A stretch of DNA of 64,000 bases. Origin: UBA4742 sp963773335 (lineage in GTDB: Bacteria; Actinomycetota; Acidimicrobiia; Acidimicrobiales; Acidimicrobilacustridaceae). Position numbers and translations under genes: made by a program. Positions 57,153-64,000 of this stretch are shown here, one piece after another. The notes below the pieces were generated by a model that did no database searches, was not told the DNA's origin, and worked only from the letters and a program-made list of their open reading frames with translations. Where the stretch lies: assembly GCA_963773335.1 (NCBI GenBank), contig CAVZAT010000002.1, positions 496,001-560,000 on the forward strand, given 5' to 3'. Position 1 is the first letter of the stretch; every line of letters starts with the position of its first letter.

Positions 57153-59678
57153 TCATCTTGGGGGTCGTGCCAGATCGTAGCGGGCCAGGGTGTCCAGCAG
57201 CTGGCGCGCCCGGTGGTCGAAGGTGTGGTGGGCCAGCACGATCTCGCGGCCGTCGGCCGCACGCCGGCGGGCGGCGATGGGGTCCTCGAGGGCCAGGTCG
57301 ACGGCCTGGCGGAGCTCCTCGGCGTCGCCGTAGGTGCTCACCGCGTCGCCGAACAGCTCGTCCAGCTCGGGCAACCGATCGGACACGATGGGCGAGCCGC
57401 AGGCCAGGGCGTCGAAGATGCGGTTGGACACGATCCCCCAGTTGCGCATGGTGTCCCAGTGATCGTTGAGCAGGACGCCGACCGACGAGTACACGATGGC
57501 CAGCTCGTCGTTCGCCACGAACTCGGCCATGATCAGGGCCGGGTCGACGAAGTCGCGCCACCCCGTGCCGTAGATGGCCGGGCGCAGCCCGGTGGACAGG
57601 GCATAGGCCACCGCGGGACGGAACACCCGTCGGGTCATGGCCACCACCGCCACCGCGTGGGCGTGCTGGGGATCGGGGGGTCGAGGTCCGAAGCGGCGGG
57701 GATCGGTGGCCTGCAACATGACCTCGACCGGCGTCCTGGTGCGGGCCCGCAGGTCGGCGGCCAACCGCTCCGAGGCCACCAGCACCAGGTCGGCCTCGTC
57801 GCATTCACGGGTGTCGACGGACTCGGGGTGACTGATCAGCCAGAGCACGTGGCGCTGGCCGGGCGTGCGTTCCACCGGGTGGAGGCCCCGCATCACGATG
57901 TGAACATCGCAGGAGCGTCCGGCCGGGTCGTCGGCCATGTCCGAGGTCTGCAGGTGCACCGAGTGCGCCTCCCGACGCAAGGCGCGGGCCAGGGCCTGGG
58001 CCAGGTGCCAGTCGCCCCACACCGTGGCGGCCCGCATGGAGGGCGCGGCCACGGTCACGGCGAACCGCAGGTGCTGCGGTGACCCGGTCGCCCCGGGCCA
58101 GAGCCAGCAACGTCGGACCCTGACGATCCACGACGCGGCGCCAATCCGGGCTGTCGGGATCGATCGGCCGGGACAGGGCGCGCACGGAACGGACCGGGCG
58201 GTGATCGAGGACGACCGCCGAGGGCACGGCTATGACCTTGCCGCCGCCGGCTCGGAGCCGGCCGCACAGATCCACCACCGCGGCGTCGAAATCGTTGATG
58301 GGGGCCAGGCCGCCGGCTTCGTCGAACGCGGCCCGATCCACCACCAGGCAGGCACCGGACGCGGCGTCGACCTCGCTCACGGGTTGGTCCGGGCGGACCG
58401 GCGTGCCCGCCAGGCGGGCTTCGGCCACCGGACCCGAGAGTCCCGAGGCCACCACGTCGAGGCCGAGCTCCCGGACCCGCAGGTCGAATGGCGTGGCCGC
58501 CGACACGGCACGTTCGGGGTGGACGAGCAGGGGCGTGGCCGCCAGCACGTCGTCGCCGATGGCGGCTCCCAGCCGTGCCAGCCAGTTGGGCTCGAGGGGC
58601 ACGCTGGTGTCGGCCATGAAGCACAGCACCCGGCCCTTGGCCTTGGCCGCGCCGGAGGCCGCGGCGGCGGTGACCGTCTTGTGATCGCAGCGGACGATCA
58701 CCGCGGAGACACCCGGGCGGGGCCGCGGCGCGGGGTCCGGTGGCGGCGATGACCCACTCGATGTCGGCGCCCGGGGTCACCGCAGGGACACGGGTGAGGG
58801 CCTCGTCGGTCACGATGATGATCGAGACCCGCCGGGCGAACGGCGGCGGGTCGGCCACCCGCTTCATGCTCTCGACCAGGTCTCGGCGGCGGTGGCCGAG
58901 CTGGCCTCGGCCCGGTAGGGCGTTGACGATCAGGCCGAGCTTGGATGCCCGGCGCGAGACGCGGCGCTGGCGGACGCCCAGCTCCTGGGCCAGCCGGGCC
59001 CCCCGGTCGTCGATGGCCAGGGCCGCCCGCACGAGGGTTCGCCGGAGCTGGCCCCGCTGCTGGCGGATGAGGCGCCGAAGGTCCTCGGCGTTGGCCCGCT
59101 CGTTCGCGAGCGCGGCCCGGAGGCTGGCATCGCTGGCCACCGGGTCATGGCCCGGGCCCGACAACGGTGCCGGACCGGGATCGAACAGGTCGGTCTTGGA
59201 CAGCTGCATGAGTCGGCTGCAGCCGAACTCGGCGGCCAGCAGGGCCAGACCCGGGACCGCCTCGTCGCTGGGCCATCGGGTGCCTGCCGGATCGACCATG
59301 GCGTCGGCCGCGGGCGAGACGTGGATGATCACGTCGGGCCGGTGGCGGGCCAGGGTGTCGCGCAACGCGGCCGGGGAGGAGGGATCGGCCACCACCAGGG
59401 TGGTGGTTCCCGGGACGTGGTGGGCCAGGTCGGCTCAGCTGCTCCTCGTCGGGGTCCGCCAGCACCAGCCGGCGGGGTGAGCGGCGGGCCGCCTCGAGGG
59501 CCAGCTCCCGGCCCAAGGGTTCGCCCGCGCCGATGATGAGCACCGTGGCGGACTCGAGCGGGCCCCCCAGGTCGGCCCCCGACAGCGCCTGGAGCCGTCC
59601 CTGGCGAAGCTCGATCGCGGGCTCGTCCGGGCGCGCCGATTCGGGGCCACGGCGCGGACTGTCGGACGCCTCGTCCAT
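57153..59678 (-). CDS. SDR-GT2-GT4 fusion protein (frame breaks)
   Basis: About 840 residues and first gene of the minus-strand run. Residues 30-170 are a Rossmann domain like the CapD/FlaA1-type polysaccharide SDRs (SATVLIIGAGEPLGRELALE, PRRLVLADPDEEQLS, RHRPDVIIHVSPAADAMV). A coiled, Arg-rich linker follows. Next is a GT-A domain (RRVSIIIVTDEALTRVP, VLCFMADTSVPLEPNWLARL, VDAASGACLVVDRAAFDEAG). The C-terminal GT-B-like part has RHVLWLISHPESVDTRECD, PAIYGTGWRDFVDPALIM and the donor block SNRIFDALACGSPIVSDRLP. The SDR has lost the YxxxK catalytic pair as far as can be seen. Breaks lie near 59436, 58720 and 58080. ATG 59678 is used. It ends 12 bases before the lipoprotein start. Confidence 0.7.
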
Positions 59679-60052
59679 CAGGGTCGTGCTCCCCAGGGTT
59701 CTTCAGGCGTCCGCGACCGCTGAACCGCCCCGAAGGGTCGGGGTGTGACCTTCCCCAGCGTGTGAGCGACGTGGATGTTCGCGGCCTGCACCCTTCTCCC
59801 GGGATCACCGGCCGCTCGATGTGGCGAGGGCCGGGTCGAGGACCACGAAATCGGTCACCGACAGTGGTCGATGCATCCTTGTCACCCCCCGGGTGGTCTG
59901 TCAACCGACTGTGGTCTGTCACCGACGGTGTGGTTTCGGGGGCTGAACACCTCGGCCGTGTCTCAGCGTAGCGAGAACGGGTACGCTGGGTGCCGGTCGG
60001 GGCGGACGACCAATCCCTCCGGTACGTCCTGGCGAGTCCCAGCGAAGGTGAC
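59679..60052. promoter_or_regulatory. Divergent promoter region of the fusion-glycosyltransferase run and the ABC exporter
   Basis: A 374-bp gap with no convincing gene, between the minus-strand run (start 59678) and the ABC permease (start 60053). It should hold promoters for both. It contains three direct repeats (59854-59936). The last bases carry GAAGG five bases ahead of the permease ATG. No sigma-70 boxes stand out clearly. Confidence 0.5.
59854..59936 (+). repeat. Three direct repeats, likely regulator-binding sites
   Basis: Copies at 59854-59870 (gtcaccgacagtggtcg), 59900-59917 (gtcaaccgactgtggtct) and 59918-59936 (gtcaccgacggtgtggttt). Consensus gtcaccgac followed by gtggt. Copies 2 and 3 are back to back; copy 1 is 46 bases earlier. 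Placed in the divergent promoter gap, they look like operator half-sites. Confidence 0.5.
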
Positions 60053-60904
60053 ATGGCCACCACCACTCCCAGTCGCACGATCTCGGTGTACGAGCCGACC
60101 GTGACCGGGCTGCCACCACTGCGCGCCTACTTCGAGAGCGTGTGGGAACGGCGCACGTTCGTCTGGCACATGGCCCGCACCAAGATGAAGGCCGAGCACT
60201 ACGACACCGTCATGGGGGTGGCGTGGCTGATCGCCGATCCCCTGGTCATGGCCGCCACCCTCTACCTCATGCGGGCCGTCCTGCGTTCGAGCGGTCCGCC
60301 CGCTCAGGCCGGGCACCTGATCGCCAACCTGATCATGGGCGTCACGTTCTTCTACCTGGTGCGCGACATCGTCCAGGGCTGTGCCCTGTCGATCGTGCAG
60401 AACCGCTCGATGGTGCTCAACTCCTCGGCCCCCCGCGCCTGCTTTCCGGCCGTCACCCTGGTGCGGGCCGTGTCCGACATGGCGCCCGCGCTCTTCGTGT
60501 ACTTCCTGGTGCACCTGTTCACGGGGCAACCCTGGGGCCTCTCGCTGATCATGTTGCCGGTGGTGATGGTGCTGATGGTCGTGTTCAGCCTCGGTCTGGG
60601 CCTGGCCTTCGCCCCGCTGGTGGTCTACTTCCGTGACGTGGGGGTCCTGTTGCCGTACATGATGCGGATCTGGATGTACTGCGCGCCGGTGATGTACACC
60701 GTCGCCGAGATCCCGGCCAAGTTCCGGATCATCTTCCTGGTCACGCCGCTGTACCCGTTCTTCGCCATGCTCCAACAGATCTTCGTGGCCCGCTGGCCGT
60801 CGCCGGCCTATCTCCTGGCCGGTCTGGCCTGGGCGGTCGGGGCACTGCTGCTGGGGAGCTGGGCGTTCCTGATACGCGAGCGGGACTATGCCGTACGCCT
60901 TTAG
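60053..60904 (+). CDS. wzm: ABC-2 type polysaccharide export permease (Wzm/TagG-like)
   Basis: The membrane part of a polysaccharide or teichoic-acid-type exporter, 283 residues. An N-terminal amphipathic segment (ERRTFVWHMARTKMKAEHYD) precedes six membrane helices, including VMGVAWLIADPLVMAATLYL, ALFVYFLVHLFTG and LLAGLAWAVGALLLGSWAFL. The conserved tail of the family, PYMMRIWMYCAPVMYTVAEI and LYPFFAMLQQIFV, is present. ATG 60053 with GAAGG at 60044-60048. Its 3' end overlaps the ATPase gene by 17 bases. It moves a lipid-linked glycan across the membrane using the ATPase. Confidence 0.88.
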   Translation: MATTTPSRTISVYEPTVTGLPPLRAYFESVWERRTFVWHMARTKMKAEHYDTVMGVAWLIADPLVMAATLYLMRAVLRSSGPPAQAGHLIANLIMGVTFFYLVRDIVQGCALSIVQNRSMVLNSSAPRACFPAVTLVRAVSDMAPALFVYFLVHLFTGQPWGLSLIMLPVVMVLMVVFSLGLGLAFAPLVVYFRDVGVLLPYMMRIWMYCAPVMYTVAEIPAKFRIIFLVTPLYPFFAMLQQIFVARWPSPAYLLAGLAWAVGALLLGSWAFLIRERDYAVRL

Positions 60905-61730
60905 CCTGGCCACCGAAGGGTGGGACGAGGGCGACCTGGGCCTCGACGAGGACCTGTCCGCTCCCGCGGTCCAGGTCGAGGATCTGTGGATCCGCTACCG
61001 GACCACGGTCGAGAAGGGCACCACCCTCAAGCAGGCCATGCGCGAGTACCACAAGGAGCGCATCAAGACCTCCCGTCACATCGAGGCCCTGCGCGGCGTC
61101 ACCTTCAACGTCCCCACCGGCGGGGTCTACGGCGTCATCGGCCACAACGGAGCGGGCAAGTCCACCCTGTTCCGCACCATCGCCGGCATCCTGGCCCCCA
61201 CCCGGGGCCGGGTCACGGTGGCCGGGCGGGTGACCCCGTTGATGCAGCTGGGGGTCGGCTTCAACCCCGAGCTGACCGGTCGGGAGAACATCCTGCTGGG
61301 CGGTCTGGCCACCGGCCTGCAACCGGACGAGATCATGGACCACTACGACGAGGTGGTGAACTTCGCCGAGCTGGGCGACGCCTTGGACTACCCGATGCGC
61401 ACGTACTCGTCGGGCATGTTCGCCCGCCTGGGCTTCGCGGTGGCGTCGCACCTCGACCCGGAGATCCTGCTGATCGATGAGGCGCTCTCCGCCGGCGACG
61501 CCCGCTTCAAGAAGCGCTGCGCCGATCGCCTCATGGAGCTGTGCGGCCGCGACTGCACGGTGATGATCATCAGCCACGGCCTGGACCTCATCAAGGTCAT
61601 GGCCGATCGGGCGGTGTGGCTCGATGCCGGTGAGGTGGTGCTGGAAGGCCCCGGCGACGAGGTGGTCGAGGCCTACATGACCAGCGACGACCTCAGCCGC
61701 GACGACCGCGCTGCCATGGACGATCTCTGA
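60888..61730 (+). CDS. wzt: ABC polysaccharide exporter ATPase (Wzt/TagH-like)
   Basis: The nucleotide-binding subunit of the exporter, 280 residues. Walker A GHNGAGKSTL, signature YSSGMFARLGFA, Walker B ILLIDEALSAGD and the H-loop IISHGLDLI are intact. An N-terminal extension with RTTVEKGTTLKQAMREYH is typical of the TagH/Wzt branch. It lacks the C-terminal carbohydrate-binding domain that some Wzt proteins use to recognise a capped end, so export may not depend on an end cap. The last four codons (ATG GAC GAT CTC TGA) form the first arm of the hairpin array that follows. Confidence 0.9.
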   Translation: MPYAFSLATEGWDEGDLGLDEDLSAPAVQVEDLWIRYRTTVEKGTTLKQAMREYHKERIKTSRHIEALRGVTFNVPTGGVYGVIGHNGAGKSTLFRTIAGILAPTRGRVTVAGRVTPLMQLGVGFNPELTGRENILLGGLATGLQPDEIMDHYDEVVNFAELGDALDYPMRTYSSGMFARLGFAVASHLDPEILLIDEALSAGDARFKKRCADRLMELCGRDCTVMIISHGLDLIKVMADRAVWLDAGEVVLEGPGDEVVEAYMTSDDLSRDDRAAMDDL

Positions 61731-61898
61731 TCGTCTCAGATGGTTGACGATCTTCTGATCGTCTCAGATGGTTGACGATCTCTGATCGTCTCAGGATGGT
61801 TGACGATCTCTGATCGTCTCAGGATGGTTGACGATCTCTGATCGTCTCAGGATGGTGACGATCTCTGATCGTCTCAGGATGGTTGACGATCTCTGATC
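61719..61898 (+). repeat. Tandem array of palindromes at the 3' end of the exporter operon
   Basis: Seven units with a period of 27-28 bp start at 61719, 61746, 61774, 61802, 61830, 61857 and 61885. Each of the first six has the perfect stem GACGATC-tct-GATCGTC (the second has a 4-base loop) followed by a tcaggatggt-like linker; the seventh has an incomplete right arm. The first unit spans the stop codon of the ATPase gene. The array fills the gap between two convergent genes. It may act as a terminator/RNA stabiliser or a bidirectional boundary. Confidence 0.85.
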
Positions 61899-61912
61899 CG
61901 GGCCCGGCCGGG

Positions 61913-63080
61913 TCAGTGGGTGGTGGTCGTGGTGGTGCCCGAGCTGGCGGTCGGGAGCTGCACCACCGGGGTGCCGTTCGCCCAGGATGATGGTGGGCGG
62001 GTTGGGCGAGTTGATCAGGTCGCGCAAGGCCTGGATGTAGCTGTACTCCAGCTCCTGTTCGGTCAGCAACGGCGCCTGGCATGCACCGCCCGGGTTGGGG
62101 GTGGCGTCGGGCGTGTCCACTCCCGCCACCTTGGTCACCGTCGGCGTGCCGCCGCAGGCCACGATCTCCTGGGCATTGGCGGTGGCCAGGGCGGTGAGCC
62201 GCTGGATGGCCGCCTTGGCCACGGCCACCTGGATGTTGTACTGCTGGCTCTGCTCGTTCTGCTGGGCCTGGATCTTGGCGTTGACCGACTTCTGGACCGA
62301 TGAGGCCAGCACCACCTGGCGCATCTGGAAGGCCTGCAGGATGATCCCGTTGGGCTCGATGGCCTTGCGGATGCAATCGGTGATGCCGTCGCTGACCGTC
62401 TTGGCCTGGGTGGTGGCCGCATCGACCATGGGGAAGTTCTCGAACTCGGCCCGCACGCACTGTCGGGACGCCGGCTGCACCAACTTCACCGCGAAGTTCT
62501 GGCCGATGTGGACGTACACGTCGCTGGCCCGGGCCGAGTTGAGCTTGTAGAGCACGGTCGCGTCCACCGTCCCCGAGGCCCCGTCCGAGCCGAGCACCAG
62601 CACCGGGTTGTCGGTGCCCTTCTGCTTGGCCTGGATCATCGTGTAGTTCTGGGTCTGGATGGACATGCTGGCCACCTGGGTGATGGGCCAGGGCAGGGTG
62701 ACATGAAGCCCCTGGCCTTCCTGGGCCTGGGCGTCACCGAACCTGATCGGTACCAGCACGTTGCCGGCGGGCACGATGTGCAGCATCGACACCATCAGGG
62801 CGATCACGAACAGGCCGCCCAGGATGCCCAGCAGGCGCCCGGTCTTGCGGGGCAGGAACGTGCCGTCGTCGTCGTGGCCCCGCTTGAGGCCAATGGCCAC
62901 CAGGGCGGAGTCGAGGCCGCGACCGACGGCGGCCATGCGAGGGTGCTTGGGCGGATCGCCAGGGGCCGGTTCGTCGATGATCCCCCGCCAGGTCACGCTG
63001 GTGCCCGACCCCTTCCGGCCGCGGGCTCCAGATCGGCTGGATTCGCCGGAGTTCGGGTCGTTGTCCTCGAGATCAGGCAT
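61913..63080 (-). CDS. SPFH/band-7 (prohibitin-like) membrane protein (frame break near 61975)
   Basis: About 390 residues. A basic, disordered N-terminus precedes one membrane helix (LGILGGLFVIALMVSMLHIV). A band-7 domain follows (GNVLVPIRFGDAQAQEGQGL, HVTLPWPITQVASMSIQTQN, TVDATVLYKLNSARASDVYV), then a long Gln/Ala helix (KIQAQQNEQSQQYNIQVAVA) typical of SPFH oligomers. The true end reads GTPVVQLPTASSGTTTTTTH* at 61913 after one frame change; a longer frame through the hairpin array (to 61791) is not believed. SPFH proteins organise membrane microdomains or quality control. It is convergent with the exporter operon, so a direct role there is not shown. Confidence 0.8.
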
Positions 63081-63419
63081 GCTGCGTCAACTGCTCCTCG
63101 TGCCGGAGGCACCTAGCGACGGATGTGGGCGTGCCCGAGGGGCTTGGTTCGAGCATCGAAGCAGCCTAATTCCGTTGCTCGGGCAGAACTGATCGGGTCG
63201 GCGCCGTGGGGCCAGATTCGCGCCTGGGCCCCGGTCAGGGCCGTCGGCGAGATGCGGTGGCGGCCAGGACTGCTTGATCGGGGTCACGAGCGCCTCGTCG
63301 ACCGACGCCCCTCGGGGAACGACGATGGGTGTGCCCACACCAGGTGGCGGGCCACCACGGGCTCCCACCGGCACCTCCGGTCACCCGGCGTGAGGATGGC
63401 GGGTGGCTACAGTCCCGGC
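63081..63419. other. Divergent intergenic region without a recognisable gene
   Basis: The 339-bp gap between the SPFH gene (minus) and the VOC gene (plus). Nothing coding is convincing here on either strand, and no strong hairpin with a T-run is seen. It should hold promoters for both neighbours. Confidence 0.5.
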
Positions 63420-63848
63420 ATGTCGGTCGTCAACCATGTCGGGCAGTGCACGGCCGATCTGGACCGGGCCGTGCGCTTCTACGTGGAGCTCCTCGACTTC
63501 GTGGAGGAACGGGAGCTGGTCGTTCCTGATCGAGCCGCCGGACCGCTGCTCAGGATCGAGCCGCCGGTCGGACTGAGAGCGGTCTACCTCCGTCGCGAGG
63601 GCTTCACCCTCGAGCTGATGTGCTTCGATCGGCCGGGGAACCCCGCCTGGTCCGAGCGGGCCATGAACGAACCTGGCCTCACGCACCTGTCGATCTCGGT
63701 CGAACACTTCGACGACGTCGTCGATCGGGTGGAGGGGCTGGGCGGGCGGATCGTGGTGCGAATGGCCAACGTGGCGATGGTCCGGGATCCCGATGGCCAG
63801 CTGCTCGAGATCATGCCTGCGTCCTATCGCGACCATCTCGGCTCCTGA
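63420..63848 (+). CDS. VOC/glyoxalase-superfamily protein
   Basis: An intact 142-residue protein with two beta-alpha-beta-beta-beta modules of the vicinal-oxygen-chelate fold. Residues that usually bind metal appear as His in VNHVGQCTADLDRAVRFYVE, Glu in FTLELMCFDRPG, His in GLTHLSISVEHFDDVVDRVE and Glu in PDGQLLEIMPASY. Size and pattern fit methylmalonyl-CoA epimerase, glyoxalase or dioxygenase relatives, but the individual function cannot be read. It is not obviously tied to the glycan locus. Confidence 0.82.
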   Translation: MSVVNHVGQCTADLDRAVRFYVELLDFVEERELVVPDRAAGPLLRIEPPVGLRAVYLRREGFTLELMCFDRPGNPAWSERAMNEPGLTHLSISVEHFDDVVDRVEGLGGRIVVRMANVAMVRDPDGQLLEIMPASYRDHLGS

Positions 63849-63879
63849 TCGCCGCTCCGGGAGCGGGTGGGTCTTGGTG

Positions 63880-64000
63880 GTAGGCAGGTCGGAGTCGTGC
63901 ACCGTGCTCAGGCGGTAAGCGACGATGATCGTGGTCGATGAGCCATCCAGCGACGTGATGGCCTCGGCCACCGCGGCTCGGAGGCCGCGGCCACCCCGCT
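63880..64000 (-). pseudogene. C-terminal fragment of an ABC exporter ATPase (window edge)
   Basis: The last 40 or so codons visible on the minus strand read RAAVAEAITSLDGSSTTIIV followed by AYRLSTVHDSD, the region after the D-loop of ABC exporters. The H-loop His is replaced by Tyr (AYRLS instead of AHRLS), and the usual tail after it is missing. The frame runs on into unrelated sequence. It is either a decayed remnant or a gene broken by an indel whose main part lies beyond the window. Confidence 0.35.

Noticed and set aside
54918..58082. A 1054-residue open frame on the plus strand
   Set aside because: It is antisense to lipoprotein, sulfotransferase and glycosyltransferase genes with clear motifs. 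Its translation is rich in Gly/Arg/His/Gln and has no domain pattern, which is usual for shadow frames in high-GC DNA.
61719..61898. CRISPR array
   Set aside because: The repeats are 17-18 bp palindromes with nearly identical 10-bp linkers, so there are no unique spacers and no cas genes nearby.
61791..61912. SPFH protein extended through the palindrome array
   Set aside because: The extension (repeats of TILRRSEIV) is just the translated array; one frame change gives a natural end at 61913.
63087..63374. A 95-residue minus-strand frame between the SPFH and VOC genes
   Set aside because: Pro/Arg-rich with no motif and no ribosome binding site; it looks like random high-GC open frame.
1..64000. 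Mobile element or prophage origin of the locus
   Set aside because: No transposase, integrase, terminal inverted repeats, tRNA gene or phage structural gene was found in the window; horizontal transfer cannot be excluded but has no direct sign here.

Overview
This is high-GC actinobacterial DNA. The acyl-CoA carboxylase epsilon subunit, the Streptomyces-type coenzyme-B12 mutase (Ecm/MeaA), the mycothiol-dependent enzyme family, the frequent GTG/TTG starts and the start/stop overlaps fit a member of the Actinomycetota. The class Acidimicrobiia is a guess from gene content. No rRNA, tRNA, insertion sequence or CRISPR array was seen.

Quality note: even well-conserved genes (ecm, the Wzc-like kinase, metallophosphoesterase, GGDEF protein) are broken by single-base frame changes, and the breaks are densest at 26.5-36.8 kb. 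I read most of them as insertion/deletion errors of a long-read assembly rather than gene decay. Genes are therefore annotated across the breaks, with the breaks stated.

Layout. (1) 0-9.5 kb is a housekeeping flank: carboxylase epsilon subunit, mycothiol-dependent enzyme, phosphoesterase, a GGDEF pair, ecm, aat, a 3-hydroxyacyl-CoA dehydrogenase, a methyltransferase-like protein and an S51-type peptidase. Three copies of a short intergenic repeat lie here. (2) 9.5-19.8 kb is polysaccharide synthesis: glycosyltransferase, Wzc-like tyrosine kinase, O-antigen ligase-like protein, a decayed acetyltransferase, nucleotide-sugar dehydrogenase, polyprenyl-phosphate-type glycosyltransferase, epimerase, large membrane protein and another glycosyltransferase. 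(3) 19.8-25 kb has a four-domain methyltransferase/glycosyltransferase/CmcI-like fusion, divergent from two PhyH-type dioxygenases. (4) 25-35.7 kb is a tandem array of four full-length paralogous B12-binding-type radical SAM proteins. (5) 35.8-43.2 kb has a glycosyltransferase, four more PhyH-type dioxygenases (all with a related N-terminal extension), a CysE-like acetyltransferase and a SPASM radical SAM protein. (6) 43.2-49.3 kb has five sulfotransferases (four in tandem) and a GT4-GT2 fusion. (7) 49.3-59.7 kb, on the minus strand, is a translationally coupled run: SDR-GT2-GT4 fusion, lipoprotein, sulfotransferase, GT-B protein, GT2-GT4 fusion and an eight-hairpin repeat protein. (8) 60-61.7 kb is a Wzm/Wzt-type ABC exporter, followed by a hairpin array, a band-7 (SPFH) protein, a VOC protein and an ABC-ATPase fragment.

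Taken together, 9.5-61.7 kb looks like one large cell-surface glycan locus. Sugars are built (dehydrogenase, epimerase), polymerised (about ten glycosyltransferase modules), decorated (sulfation, acetylation, O-methylation, probable hydroxylation, probable radical C-modification) and exported (ABC transporter and/or Wzy/Wzc route). The pairing of four B12-type radical SAM paralogs with four N-extended PhyH oxygenases, the four-domain fusion protein and the hairpin-repeat protein are the parts I cannot match to any described system.
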